A program made the position numbers and the translations under genes. Positions 27,734 through 40,229 of a stretch of DNA of 64,000 bases are shown here, piece by piece. The DNA lies in NCBI GenBank assembly GCA_951799445.1, contig OX637296.1, positions 15,562,001 to 15,626,000 of the forward strand. The letters are read 5' to 3'. Numbering within the stretch: position 1 is the stretch's first letter; each line of letters begins with the position of its first letter. The notes below the pieces were generated by a model. It did no database searches, was not told the origin of the DNA, and saw only the letters and a list, made by a program, of their open reading frames with translations. The DNA comes from Pseudisothecium myosuroides. Its lineage: Eukaryota > Streptophyta > Bryopsida > Hypnales > Lembophyllaceae.

Positions 27734-29343
27734 CCCCTAAAGGTCAGAGACTATGTTTTCACCAAAACCGCTCCAAAACTGCCATTTCTAATACGGGTGA
27801 TTGCAAGAAAGACCGACCGATTTTGTCACACATTGGCAAAACTGGGTTGTCTTCTGCTATAACTTTTGAATTATGAATCCAATGCCAAAAATAGAAAAAT
27901 ATTTGTTTAGATGACATGATTATTATTGTATCCCTTATTTTTCAAAATTTAAAAAAAATTATTTAATATTTAAAATTCAATTTTTCTAATTTGTCACACT
28001 TTCAAGTTTAGGGGTTTTGGATACTAACGAGTGGTTCAAATTAATGATTTTCAGTTGAAATTTTTGTGGTTCATTCCTCTAGTAGGCAAACATATTCCTA
28101 CCAAAGGGCATCTAAAAATACATTATTTTATGTCTTCTACGTTTGTGCAAAGAGGCCTCCTTTGCGAATGCACTTGTGAACAATAGAAATGGTTTTGACC
28201 TCATTTTTTTGGTTGAAACTCATCACTAGGAAGTCCTCCCAAATGGCCTATTTTTAGTTTTTTTATTCATTGTTTTTCCTATTTATTACAAATTAAAACG
28301 TCAAAGTATGTATTTTTTGGCCAAAATTCTTGAATGTAGAATTTGTCCCAAAAAATACATACTTTGATGTTTTAGTTTGTAATAAATAGGAAAAACAATT
28401 ATTAAAAAAACTAAAAATAGGCCATTTGGGAGGACTTCCTAGTGATGAGTTTCAACCAAAAAAATGAGGTCAAAACCATTTTTATTGTTCACAAGTGCAC
28501 TCGCAAAGGAGGCCTCTTTGCACAAATGTAGAAGACATAAAATAATGTATTTTTAGATGCCCTTTGGTAGGAATATGTTTGCCTACTAGAGGAATGAACC
28601 ACAAAAATTTCAACTGAAAATCATTATATTAAGCCGCTCCTTAGTATTCAAAACCCCTAAATTTGAAAGTGTGACAAATTAGAGAAATTGAATTTAAATA
28701 TTAAATAATTTTTTTAAAATTTTGAAAAATAAGGGATACAGTAACATTCAAGATCTAGAAATATTTTTTTTTGTTTTTGGCATAATGTTTATAATTCAAA
28801 AGTTATAGCAGAGGACAACTTGTTCTACTCAAGTGTGACAAATAACGGTCGATCTTTCTTGCAATCACCCATACAAGTACCAAACCTTAGAAAAAAAAAA
28901 TTTTGGACACATGTAACCATAAGATCTTATAGAACATTGGTTTGAGAAGATGTGGAAAAAATTTCAAAATTTTCCATGGTGTGGATTGGAAGATATTAGC
29001 GTTTGAATTGACAAAAAACCTTTTTTTGTCCCTACGAAAATCCGGGCAGATGCATTGCACAAGGTTACATTTGTATGAAAAAATGCCCAAAATGGTGGTT
29101 ACTCTTAAGAATCATTCTTCTAGGCAAGTTGGCTACATGCTTCAAAAATTTCAGATCATTTGGAATTGCACAACATATAGGAAAAAAATAGTAAGTAGAA
29201 AGAAGTAGAGAATGATTCAAAATACTTAATTGTTAAGAATTTATTTATGGAATTGAAAAATGCCAATCCCAACGGTTGTAATGTTGTAATAAATAATCTA
29301 CATCCAATGTTTTTATTTTTTTTCAAAAATATTGAAAATTGAG
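27734..29343. mobile_element. Partial TTAA-type element, interrupted by a foldback MITE
   Basis: It begins CCCCTAAAGGTCAGAG after TTAA (27730-27733). Its sequence outside the nested insertion (27795-28870) is the reverse complement of the right half of the neighbouring element, ending at 30200. Both carry AAAACTGCCATTTCTA and GGACACATGTAACC. The left half is missing, so the pair 27734-30200 forms a large imperfect inverted repeat. Confidence 0.6.
27795..28870. mobile_element. 1,076-bp foldback member of the 4-bp-TSD family, nested
   Basis: It starts GGGTGATTGCAAGAAAGACC, ends with the inverted form, and is flanked by ATAC (27791-27794 and 28871-28874). The two arms of about 520 bp are reverse complements over nearly their whole length, with a centre near 28,330. 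The right arm is related to the 18901 element (CTTTGATGTTTTA, AATAGGCCATTTGGGAGGAC). It lies inside a TTAA-type element and is therefore younger than it. Confidence 0.8.
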
Positions 29344-29347
29344 TTAA

Positions 29348-30200
29348 CCTCTAAAGGACCAACATGCCTTTTTTGGCAACATAGAAATTTTGGGCAAGTA
29401 CGTGTGACTGGAGATTTGCTTATATTGGGCTGAAATTTTTATAAAAGGTGGGGACGAGGAATATCTTTCATACGCACCAAATTTCATGACAATTGGAAAT
29501 ACAAGTCAAAAGTTATGGTTTAATATGTTGTTTGTTTTTCAACTCGAGCAGTCCGGGCAGATAAAAAAGAATCATTTTTTTCAAAAATAAAAATTTGAAA
29601 TTGGTTTATTAGATTTACATATATGTGGAAAGCTTTGAATCATTCCATTCTGATCAATGAGCCAAACGTTATGAAGATTTTTAGTTTGCGGGCAGTTGTG
29701 GATTGTTTACTCTAAAATAAACTTTGAAGTCATTTATTTCACTCAATTTTCAATATTTTTCAAAAAAAACAAAATTGTAGGATGTAGATTGTTTATTACA
29801 ACATTGCAACCATTGGGATCGGCATTTTTCAATTCCATAATTAACTTCTTAACAATTTAGTGTTTTAAACCATTCTCTACTTCTTTCTACTTACTATTTT
29901 TTTCCTAAGAAGCACAACCATTTTGGAAATTTTTTCATAATAATCTGACCTTGTGAAGTGCAGCTACCTGTTTTTTAGCAGGGCCAAAAAAAAGACTTTT
30001 GCCACTTCAAACGCTAATATCTTCCAGTCTACACAATGGAAATTTCTGAAATTTTTTTCACATATTTTCAAACCAAAGTACTACAAGATCCTACGGTTAC
30101 ATGTGTCCAAAAATGATATTATTCAAAAATTTGGTACTTGTACTAGAAATGGCAGTTTTGGAGCATTTTTGGTGAGAACATAGTTAAAGAACTTTGGGGG
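29348..30200. mobile_element. TTAA-flanked element, 853 bp
   Basis: It starts CCTCTAAAGGACCAACATGC after TTAA (29344-29347) and ends ACTTTGGGGG before TTAA (30201-30204). The interior matches the 33870 element (GGAAAGCTTTGAATCATT, GAAATGGCAGTTTTG). No transposase frame is visible. Confidence 0.65.
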
Positions 30201-30204
30201 TTAA

Positions 30205-30880
30205 GCGTAACATATTTAAAATGTATTCTTTGACTCAATTTCATCTAATAGGTAAATTAATGCTTGTGACCCTTTTTTCCATATTAGAATTTTTAATGAC
30301 CATTGTCATGTCAAAACCACTTGATAAGATAATTACATGACAAAAAAAACAGTCACTTGGCACGATGACAATGAGTAGTTATATCATTTAAAAAGAATCC
30401 CTTTAATAATATGAAAAAGTCAATTTTAACACATTTAATATTCAATGTATTGTTATAAAAGTGAAATTATTGAAAAAATTAATCTATATGATAAAAATAC
30501 CAAAAAATTGTTACTTCTTTGGATTTTGTGAAATGTGTTTTATGAGATTTGAAGTGATTGTATCAAACTACAATAAACTTGAAGGGTCTTTTTAAATTTT
30601 GTTTAAAAAAAAAGAAAGATGTACATAATATGTACAATGACCCTATCTATAAACAATCTATGAACTTTAGCGCATGCTTGAAGTTGATTTATCTTTTTCA
30701 CATGAAATTTATCTTTAAAGGACTTCAAAGTTTATTTTAGAGTAGAGATTCCATAACTACCCTCAAACTAAGAACCCTCATAACTTTTGACTCATTAATC
30801 CAAATGGAATGATTTAAAGCTTTCCACGTACATATAAATCTAAAGAACCAATTTCAAATTTTTATTTAAAAAAAAATGAT
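30205..30880. other. AT-rich, with a fragment of a TTAA-type element
   Basis: About 30,730-30,860 is the reverse complement of the 29,590-29,720 part of the neighbouring element (CATAACTTTTGACTCATTAA, AAAGCTTTCCA). No gene is seen in the rest. Confidence 0.4.
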
Positions 30881-32870
30881 TCTTACAACTACACATGTTG
30901 GTAGAATTAGCATATCTTTTTTTTGGTAAATCTTTTGACCTTGAAATTTGGCATACATGTTATTAACATAGAGATGATTCCGTATTCAAAATTTTGTGGT
31001 AAGTAAACAATTTTTCAACCCTTGGGAGAGTGTCAAAGTTGGTAGTAGTGAAATTGTTTCTCACAAATACACATGTTGGTAGATTTCAAATATCTTTTTT
31101 TGTGTAAATCTTTTGACCTTAAAATTTGGCACGCATATTATCAACACAGAGATGATCTCATCCCAAAAATTTCTTAGTGAAAAAAAAAATTTCAACCCTT
31201 GGGAGGGTGTCAAAGTTGGCAGCAATGAAAATTTTCTCACCACTACACATGTTGGTAGACTTTGAATATCTTTTTTTTGGTGAATCATTTGATCTTGAAA
31301 TTTGGTACACATGTTATGAACATAAACAGGTTCTTGTGCCATAAATTTCATGGTAAAAAAAAAAATTCAATCCTCAGGAGGCTATCAAAGTTGGCAAATG
31401 TGAAATTTCCTTCCTTGCAAATGCAAAAACGCCATTTTGAATGGTACACAATTGTACAGTGGGGTCCCAATCAAAATGGCGTTTTTGACATCACAGGGAA
31501 GGAAATTTTGCATTTGCCAACTTTGCCAGCCTCCCAAGGGCTCAAAAATTGATCTTTGACTACAAAATTTTTACCATAACATCATCTTTAAGTAAATTAT
31601 ATGTGTACCAAATTTCAAGGCCAAATGATTTACACAAAAAAAGATATTTGAAATCTCCCAACATGTGTAGTCGTAAATTGTTTTTCACTATTGCCAACTT
31701 TGACACCCTCCCAAGGACTGAATTTTTTTTTTTTTCTGTGAATTTTTTTTCATAGGACCATATATATGTTTATTATATGTGTGAAAAATTTCAAGTCCAA
31801 GATACCCCCACAAAAATATATATTCAAAATCTCCCAACATGTGTAGTTGTGAGAAACAATTTTACTACTACCAACTTTGACACTATCTTAAGGGTTGAAA
31901 AATTGTTTATTTATCATGAAATTTTTATGATGAAATAATCTCTATGTTAATAACATGTGTGACAAATTTCAAATTCAAAAGAATCACACAAAAAAATTTA
32001 TGCTAGTTCTACCAATGTGTACAGTTGTGAGGAAAATTTCACTACTACCAACTTTGACACTATTCCAAGTGCTGAAAAAGAAACATTTTACCATGAAATT
32101 TTTGGCATGAGATCATCTCTATATTGATAAAATTTATGCCAAATTTCAAGGTCAAAAAATTTACCAAAAAGAATATACTCTAATTCTACCAACATGTGTA
32201 GTTGTGAGAATGAGTTTCTACATCCGTGTGAAATTTTACCCAAAAATGACACTATCCCAAGGGTTGAAAAAATCGTTCTCACAACTACACATGTTGGTAG
32301 AACTAGCATATATTTTTTTGTGTGATTCTTTTGAATTTGAAATTTGTCACACATGTTATTAACATAGAGATTATTTCATCATAAAAATTTCATGATAAAT
32401 AAACAATTTTTCAACCCTTAAGATAGTGTCAAAGTTGGTAGTAGTAAAATTGTTTCTCACAACTACACATGTTGGGAGATTTTGAATATATATTTTTGTG
32501 GGGGTATTTTGGACTTGAAATTTTTCACACATGTAATAAACATATATATGGTCCTATGAAAAAAAATTCACAGAAAAAAAAAAAAATTCAGTCCTTGGGA
32601 GGGTGTCAAAGTTGGCAATAGTGAAAAACAATTTACGACTACACATGTTGGGAGATTTCAAATATCTTTTTTTGTGTAAATCACTTGGCCTTGAAATTTG
32701 GTACACATATAATTTACTTAAAGATGATGTTATGGTAAAAATTTTGTAGTCAAAGATCAATTTTTGAGCCCTTGGGAGGCTGTCAAAGTTGGCAAATGCA
32801 AAATTTCCTTCCCTGCAATGTCGAAAACGCCATTTTGATTGGGACCCCACTGTACAATGTTTGTGCTCTA
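30880..32870. repeat. Satellite-like array of 177-bp monomers that changes orientation
   Basis: The key motif CTACACATGTTGGTAGA recurs at about 30,893, 31,069 and 31,243 (plus), then inverted at 31,657, 31,833, 32,011 and 32,190, then plus at 32,286, 32,464 and 32,641. Spacing is 174-179 bp. Each monomer also holds GTCAAAGTTGGCA, CTTGAAATTTGG(C/T)ACAC and a homopolymer tract. The segments about 31,450-32,040 and 32,275-32,860 are long reverse complements, bounded by TTGTACAGTGGGGTCCCA. A shorter palindrome is centred near 31,455. Open frames here on both strands only mirror the repeat. Confidence 0.75.
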
Positions 32871-32879
32871 TCAATGCAT

Positions 32880-33865
32880 AATGTTTGTATGTTTGTGTTT
32901 TGCCTTTCTATTCATTGTTCTACTATACATTTGAAGTTCATATGAAAATCAAGATTGCATGTTACTTGTTCAATTGCATTCAAAGGTTTAACAATAATGT
33001 CCTTTTTTCCTCTTCCAACCTCAATATGAAATCTAAAATTCACAACAAACATGCTTTAATAAACATAGGCCCACTTCTTGAGGCCCACTTTCAATGTGCA
33101 ATGTTAGAGTTTTAGGTAACAATAGGGTACCCTAAATTATCTTACGGCAAAGTAATACCCTCCTCTAAAATACCCCTTGGACATACACAATATTGAAAAT
33201 GTACATACATGTAGTGACCCCCTCCCCAAGTCGTGCACATACAACAGTATCATATAGTATATATCATCATCATGAACCCAATTTTCTTGTCATTTTATAA
33301 TAAAAAATGAATCAACAGAGCATTACTATTTCAATTGGGAGGTAATCTAAGCATCTTATCAAAAAATAAGATGTAGGATTCATTTTCAAACACAATTTTC
33401 ACAATTTAAAAAAAGAAGTTCCACATGGCTTTGTTGGCTTGGTAGAACAATCTCACCTTTGGGATTAGTGATTTTAAATTCCATCTAAGAGTTATTAATG
33501 ATTTACGGAGTATTTTTTTCTTCTACCTTGTACTCAACAATTTTTTAATGAATGAAAATTAATATTTTAATTCTTAAATTAATTTTTTTCCAAAAATCTT
33601 AGCTCAATTCTTTAACATAAAAACTATAAATGCAAAAAGTGTAGTGCAAAAATTTTATGTCAAAAGATTCAAAGGCTTATAATCTAGTCATGCAACATGC
33701 AAAAAATCATGTTTTCTTCACTTAATTGTAAATATCTTGCAATCTACACTATCAAAAGTGCTAAAATTTCTTCCACACATTTTTATTCTCTGTATTAGTC
33801 TAGCCATTTTATAGTAGTCTAGTCTAATTCACGATCTTTTAGTCAAATATGCAAAAAAATAATTC
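32880..33865. other. Gene-free; partial TTAA-type element from about 33,340
   Basis: 32,880-33,340 shows nothing recognisable. 33,340-33,865 resembles 34,210-34,560 (TGTAGGATTCATTT, GAACAATCTCACC), so it is a truncated copy of the element that follows. Confidence 0.45.
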
Positions 33866-33869
33866 TTAA

Positions 33870-34789
33870 CCCCTAAAGGACCATTGTCTGTTCCGGGGAC
33901 AAATGGGACTTGGGGCAGGTACCTACGGGCTGAAATTTTCTCCTAATTTTTTGAAACTTTTTGTGAATGTGAAGAATTGAGAGAGGTACGTGGCGGAATT
34001 TTTTTTTTTGAAATCGGACCTTCGAGCAAGAAGTTATGCCATTTCTTGGAATGCGTGGGGTGGGGGGCAGCAAAAACATTTTGCAAAATTTTGAATTTTT
34101 TTTTAAATATTTTTTTTCTCATAGATTATATTTTTGTCTATTTGGAAAGCTTTGATTCATTTCATTTGACTTTGTTATGAGGAAGTTATGGACATTCTTG
34201 TTTTTTGGGTAGTTAGAGCATCTTCTTGAAAAAAATAACTTGTAGGATTCATTTCTGAATGCTATTTTTGCAATTTAAAAAAAATAAAAAATTCTCATGG
34301 TTTAATTTACTTGCTAGAACAATCTCACCATTGAGATTAGTGTATTTTAATTCCATCTAAAATATATAAATATTTTAGATTTTCCTTCTATCTCGTACCT
34401 ACTTCTACTTAACAATTTTTTGAAGAATGATAATTAAGTTTTTTTGAATTCCTTTTTTTTCCTAGACTCTCAACTCAATTCTCCACTATAAAGATTTAAA
34501 GCTCAAAACGCTGTAGTGCAAAAATTTTAAGTTAAAAATGTTCAAAGTCAAAAAATCCAGTCCCGCAATGTGCTGAAAAACTTGTTTTTTCCACTTTAAA
34601 CGCAAATATCTTGCAATCTGTGCGGTCAAAAATTCTGAAATTTTTTCCACACCTTAAAATACTAGTTAGGTGTAAGATCCTACGGTTAGATGTGAAAAAA
34701 AAACAATTAAATTTTTTTTTTACTCTTTGCTATAGAAATGGCAGTTTTGAGTGTTTTTTGGCAGAAAATAGGCCTCGGAACTTTAGGGG
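33870..34789. mobile_element. TTAA-flanked (piggyBac-like) element, 920 bp
   Basis: It starts CCCCTAAAGGACCATTGTC and ends CTTTAGGGG, with TTAA at 33866-33869 and 34790-34793. The same element lies reversed at 52969-53893. The interior has poly-A/T tracts and no long open frame. CCC ends in a TTAA target are the piggyBac hallmark; the superfamily is inferred from the ends only. Confidence 0.75.
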
Positions 34790-35151
34790 TTAAACTTTTT
34801 TGCTCTTTGCAATAGGAATGACAATTTTGAGTGATTTTTGATGAAGAAATTGGTTTTTATCCACTTTATGTCATTGGCTGGGTTTGAAGAATTCACTTTT
34901 TTTTTACAGAAATAATCCATATCTCAAGAATCAGAAGGCCTTGCCAACCTATGCTGAAACAAATCAGTTTTTAGATTTAAGAACTCTTCTTCTGCAGCTA
35001 AATGCCCCAAAACAATTTATTGAGGTAATCTGCACTTGATTCCATATCGAACACATTTGAAGAACTCTAACAGCACTCATCAATGCCCAATAACCATCAT
35101 GCAATTGTCCATTCATCATAAATACTTAAAAATACATCCTAAATAGTAATA

Positions 35152-35341
35152 CAGTAGAACCTCCCTAAGTCGATCCTCCATAAGTCAATAAACCTCTGTA
35201 AATCAATCTTGTCAGACCGGTCCCGGACTGAGCCACATAACAAAGGTTGTGACTAAAAAGACCCTCCAGAAGCCAATAAACCTCCCTAACATAATCTTGT
35301 CAAACCGGTCCGGGACCGATCGACTTAGGGAGGTTCTACTG
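35152..35341. mobile_element. 190-bp TA-flanked MITE
   Basis: Terminal inverted repeats of CAGTAGAACCTCCCTAAGTC type are exact over at least 20 bp and are flanked by TA (35150-35151 and 35342-35343). A second 190-bp copy lies at 51667-51856. TA duplication and CAGT ends fit the Tc1/mariner/pogo group; the element is non-coding. Confidence 0.8.
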
Positions 35342-35560
35342 TAGTAAGATGTGAGAGTTCTTAACAATTCATTAACAATTCATTAACAATTTCTGAAATT
35401 TTTACAAAGAGTGAACGGTGTAGCTCAAAAGAAAAAATCTTCTTTGTAATTCATTGTTGAGTTTCTAGTGTTCTTATGTATTGTACAATTCAGTTTTACA
35501 TTTGACAGTTTTGAAATTCTTCTTCTCAATGCCTTTGACTTTAGCTATTAAAATTTAAAT

Positions 35561-37665
35561 AGCTATTATACTAGTAGAAAGTGTGGTCTTTGGGCACCAA
35601 GGAATAGTGCCAGTGCATGATGCCTACGGCCCATATCGGCACTAGCTTGGAGCCAATATGGCCTCTGGCACCATGCTCTAATACTCTTCATTGATGTCCT
35701 AGAAAGACTACTATATGAGTGTTGAGACTCAAAGTTTCTCAAAATAATGGTGACAACACAATACTCTTTAACAATAATGAGAATGTTGTGTTGTCACCGT
35801 TACAATAATTAGATTGTTAAAGATTGCAATAAAGAGATATCATATCTATTTTACAGAATTTGGGCATTGTCACCCAAACATAGAAATTTCTATAGAGGGA
35901 ATTTTGAAACTTTTTTGTTTGAAGGGAAGATGTGTTTATGGATGGTTTGTACATATCTATGCAATCAAATGTAAAAATTTCATCACCAATGTTTTTCAAT
36001 CAATTATCATGTAAAATCATGAATGTTAAGTAAAATATTCACCAATAAATAGAGTTATGGCGAATTTCATTAAAATGGCGGTATTCCGTTATTTTTGGCA
36101 CTTTCAACAGTTTAGATCGCACAGTCTGAACTGTTTTATCTACACTTGAATCTATATCAATCTTAGATTTTTGAAATCTACACCTGTCCTAGATATTTGA
36201 AATCTATATTAATCCTAGATTTTTCAAACCGCACTGTTTGATATCTATAACAGTCCTAGATTACTGAAATCTATAATTGACCTAGATGTCAGTAATGTAA
36301 ACTTGTCCTAGATGTCACGGTCTGAAAATGGAATGTTGCCATTTTAATGAAATTCTCCATAGTTTTACTCTCTTGAAACTGAAATCTGGTAAACTTGATT
36401 GCGATTTCATAAGAATTAGGTGTTAATTATGCTATAAAAAAATGTCAATTTCATTTTATATTATGCGAAATTCTTTGAATGGCACAATAGGCAGTTTGTA
36501 AGATTATTGAACCCGACTGTAGAGTACATCGGGAAACTGAGGAGTGCTGAAGGGCGTTACAGATAAACTTCCACTCTTTCCCTGTGAACCTCACAGGAAA
36601 TTCAGTATAAGCCCTTGTAATTAATTCGAGTAAGAATGGTGATATCATTGGCGAGATCGGTACGAAGAATCGGGCAAAGAGTCTCTGAAATATATGAAAC
36701 GCTGCATGAAGAATGCTTCGAGGATTGAATGGATTTGGAGATGGATTTTGAATTTTCCTCAGAGAGATTGTGAGCACAGGAAATGGAGCGGCGATGACGG
36801 GATCGAAGCCAGCTTTTCAAGGTTTTCGATCATTGTTGTAGAATTTTAGAGCATCAGACTGGTGAGCAACCCAGGTTAGCCAGGGACGCTAGTTGGTGTC
36901 TCTCTGCCACGGGAAGAGAATCATTAGAAATGGCGAAGCACATAAGCTTAGAGGAATGTGTCGACACGAAATATTCTGCATGTGATTCAGTACACTGGAA
37001 CCAGTGATACCGGAACATGGAATACTCTCGTTCTCACGGATTTACTTATTTGACACAAATGAAGAAATTCATTGCAAGAGTAAAATACAACCACCTTATT
37101 TGACCGAAAAGTGAATGAGGTTCTCACAGATTTTCAAATTGCGTTTCTGATACCTTCAGTTAGACTGCGTTTTTTTCGGTTTGATTTTAAAACACTAAGC
37201 AGCAAGTATACATATCAAGACTGACTCAACGTTCAGAAGAAACCTGAGAACGAGAATATTAATTATTCCGCTTTCCTGTATTAATGATACCTACATTTTG
37301 ATTAGACGCAGTTGCTGAATGCGATATATCTGAGCGATTTTATTCAAGTTTCAGCGCTTGATTATGCCTTTCCAGTTTCTGCTAATCGTAATAGTAAGCT
37401 GCACTCGGAGACTAGAACCACCAAAGACGAGCTCCTCATCGAATTTGCATGCAGAGAGGTTATAATACAGGTTAGACGATGTTTTCCTTTACGAGGAAAG
37501 TTTTGTAGCTTGGAAGAACTTGATTTATTTCTAGCTGAGAGTGAACGAGAGTGCATTGAAATAGTTAACCCCTACAGTCTGAAGGTCCTTTTTTCATCAA
37601 AATTGTCATCTCTATTGCAAAGAGCAAAAAACTTTACAAATTGCTTTTTTTTTTTTTTTCATATC
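35561..37665. repeat. Segmental duplication, left copy (right copy 50,554-52,765)
   Basis: It is collinear with the right copy. Landmarks are CTAGTAGAAAGTG at the left edge, GGTGATATCATTGGCGAGAT, CTCAGAGAGATTGTGAGCAC and TTTTCCTTTACGAGGAAAGT. The left copy has about 590 bp more near 36,040-36,627. Protein-like text at 37,390-37,580 (EFACREVIIQVRRCFPLRG) is frameshifted in the other copy, so a gene remnant is possible but unproven. Confidence 0.65.
36058..36359. mobile_element. 302-bp TA-flanked MITE
   Basis: The ends are TGGCGAATTTCATTAAAATG and, inverted, TGGAGAATTTCATTAAAATG, flanked by TA (36056-36057 and 36360-36361). The interior repeats TCTAGATTTTTGAAATCTA-like units. A related element lies in RLK3 at about 48,150-48,520. 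Confidence 0.6.
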
Positions 37666-37890
37666 TTACCCCAAGATCTTGCACTAGACTAGTATAAGAA
37701 TTTGGTGAAGAAATTTCAAAAACTCTTAATAATATCATGTGGATTGCAAGATATTTGCGTTTAAAGTGAAGAAAGCAAAGTTTTGAGCATGTTCCTTGAA
37801 TCTTCTTAACTTATAGTTTTTGCACTAATAATTTTGATTTAGAAAAAATTAGTGTTGAAGATTTGAGTTGAAAGAGTAGGATAAATTTTT
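37570..37890. mobile_element. Truncated TTAA-type element
   Basis: After TTAA the sequence CCCCTACAGTCTGAAGGTCC starts a copy of the TTAA family. It continues through a T-run and CTTATAGTTTTTGCACTA. The right end is missing. The start is shared with the right duplication copy near 52,656, so it predates that duplication. Confidence 0.5.
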
Positions 37891-37894
37891 TATA

Positions 37895-39040
37895 AAAAGA
37901 CAAGTGATATATTGAATGGGCCCGCTGGAAAGGATGACACTCCCTCTAAGCGAAGACAACTGTGACTGTGATTGTTGAGAGGTTTGAAAGGGATAACAAT
38001 CATGGCGGTGGTGATGTCGTTGGGTAAATTGTAGTCTCTTGACTCCCCTATTATTCAAAATTTTGGGATCTAAATGTAAAAAGAAATCATGGTTGTGGAT
38101 ATAGATTTTGAGGTTTAGAGGTTGTTACAATTTGTGTGCGACGTGAATCGTGTTTGAGAAATTGGGCTTTGCTTGTAGTAGGAAACTCCGTGCAGAGTGG
38201 TGCACATTGCTGCAATTTGTCGAGTTGGCTGTGCTTGACCGGGTTGCTATCTAGGTTGCGGAAAGCGTCATGGATATCCGCAAGGAGATGGTGCGCCGGG
38301 ACTTTGGTTGTGAAATGGAGGTGTCCAAGTTGCAATGTAAACAGAGGGAGGGGTTTTTACCTTCAGCTTCTAAAATCGATGTTGCGAAGAGGGGATTGAT
38401 CAGTCCACTTTGTAGAAACATTGCGCAGGTAGGTGTGGAGAATGTGACACACACGGTAATGTTGTGACTTGTGAGGGTTTCGGTAGGGCATTTTAAAATT
38501 AGTCATTAGATTTCCTCCTGGAACCATGGGCTTTCTTTTTTATTTAAGGATGAATCAAGGTGCGCAAGATGCTCAATACTGTGAGACTTCTTTCTATGAC
38601 GTACATCCTTTGAAACCTTAAGTTTAAGAATTTTGGAGGAGGAAGTCTTTCACATCAATTGTCCCTGCAATAGCTCCTGGAGCAAGCAAAAATTACACAC
38701 CATTCCTAGATACATTGATCGAATCCAAATCGCATTTTGTTCTCGATGTGTTGTCAGTACAAGGGTTGAACTCATAGAACACTTAACGAGTGTTATGATT
38801 CTTCCTGAGTGGCACCTGATTGTAGAATAACATCTCGCCAATGTTGACTTTCAGGCCTTGTTGCTCGTAGGCAGTTGGTCTATCTATTGTTTCTTGATAC
38901 TTTTTAGAGATGAGATCTATGATCAGACCTATGATCATTCACAGAGAAGTCTCTTAATGCTAAATTCTAGGCCTCTTTGCGTGTAGACTTCAGTCCTTTT
39001 TTTGGTTATTGTAACATTTCATTGGGTGGATTTTATGCAG
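37895..39040. other. Region 5' of the VDE-like exons, no confirmed exon
   Basis: 38,270-38,429 (frame encoding MDIRKEMVRRDFGCEM and ending at a strong CAG|GTAGGT donor) is exon-like. However, its phase does not match the acceptor at 39,040 and I see no similarity to VDE. The expected upstream VDE exon with its Cys cluster was not found. Confidence 0.3.
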
Positions 39041-40229
39041 GGCGGAATTAGCCAAGTGCATAGCAGATCCGAAATGCGCAACCAACGTGGCATGTTTGCA
39101 AACCTGCAACGGACGCCCTGATGAAACAGAGTGTCAACGTGGCAATCCATCACTTTGTGTTATCCCAAATGAATTGAATAAAGTACGTAATATTTTTGCA
39201 TTGTGAGGGTTTATAAGTTTAGGCCTCGATGTTGCTTTTTAGGTTTGCTCATTCTCACCGATGATTGCTTTTGTGTAATGTATGCTACAAAAATGCTTCA
39301 CAAGAAGTATTTCTATACTTGAAGTATTTATGTACATGATTTTTGACATGTGGAAAGCTAAAGACTAGGTAATTGCAAAGCGGGCGGCAAGATTGGTACT
39401 AACTAGCCATTATTTTTGATGACTTGGTCTACTTTGCAATTACTAGACATAATGTCGATGTAGGAGAGTTGAGCCATTTGACTTCTTTGATTGCTTAACC
39501 AATCAAAACATGCCACAATGGCAAAAGTCTCTTGCATTTAGATTATGTAAGGTGGATCCGCACTCACTAAATTATTACAAGTTGGTAGTAGTAGATAATT
39601 TTCTCTCAGATTTCTCTCACCGCCACACCAATGAAATCACTTCTTCATACCCTCCCTGTTAGAAATTTGCACAAGGCAAGCAGTAAGCATTATCAGTCTT
39701 AATCTGCCTCTCCTTAACCAATCAAACCATGCCACAACGGCAAAACTCTCCTGCATTGACATTATGATTTGCAGATTGGATGTGGTGACTTGTTCAAAAA
39801 CGCTGTTGTGGATAAATTCAACGACTGTGTTGTGACAAGGAAAAAGTGCGTGCCTTGGAAGCCTGACGAAGGCCACTTCCCAATGCCCAGTCCACAAGCT
39901 CTAGTGCCTGAGTTTGACACTACTCGGTTTACCGGGACCTGGTATATTACCAATGGATTGAACAAAACTTTTGATACCTTCGATTGTCAAAAGCATGTTT
40001 TCTCAGCAGAGCCCACCAAATTGTCAGGTGCGGAGTTTAACAAGTCGGTTGTACTTACACTTGGTTACCACAAGGAAGCAAGTTTCACTGGGATTTGTTC
40101 TATGTAGTTCTATTTTAGTTTATGCTTGCTCTGTGTTTTCTCTGTTGGTGGTTTGCAATCATGCAAATAGAAGTTGTGTTTAATGAGAGAGGTTGGTGTG
40201 TCAGGAAAGCTGAACTGGCGAATCCCTAC
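39041..40229 (+). pseudogene. Violaxanthin de-epoxidase / VDE-related, partial
   Basis: Exon A (39041-39182) encodes [20 protein letters not shown], then [12 protein letters not shown], the conserved Cys-rich domain. Exon B (39775-40027) encodes GCGDLFKNAVVDKFNDC, RKKCVP, FTGTWYITNGLNKTFDTFDC, the entry to the lipocalin domain. Exon C (from 40205, G|GA) encodes GKLNWRIPTP and then meets a TAG. VDE converts violaxanthin to zeaxanthin in the thylakoid lumen; the VDR relatives are less well understood. Exon A runs 15 codons past the usual ECQ|I junction to a GTACGT donor. The rest of the lipocalin domain (DNEYLHY, DAWDGYGGA) and the N-terminal transit exons were not found. The locus is thus a fragment or pseudogene; family assignment is firm. 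Confidence 0.75.

Noticed and set aside
30880..32870. Regularly spaced repeats considered as a CRISPR-like array
   Set aside because: The genome is plant nuclear, the whole 177-bp unit is repeated, and there are no unique spacers.
31061..32874. Several open frames of 88-106 codons on both strands
   Set aside because: They lie in the 177-bp array and give the same peptide from both strands because of the palindrome; no gene is implied.
36451..36820. Minus-strand open frames of 72 and 108 codons in the segmental duplication
   Set aside because: They overlap in different frames, and neither has a recognisable motif nor clear conservation in the second copy.
38136..38467. Overlapping open frames considered as the first exons of the VDE-like gene
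   Set aside because: No VDE transit or Cys-cluster motif is present, and the splice phase does not match exon A.
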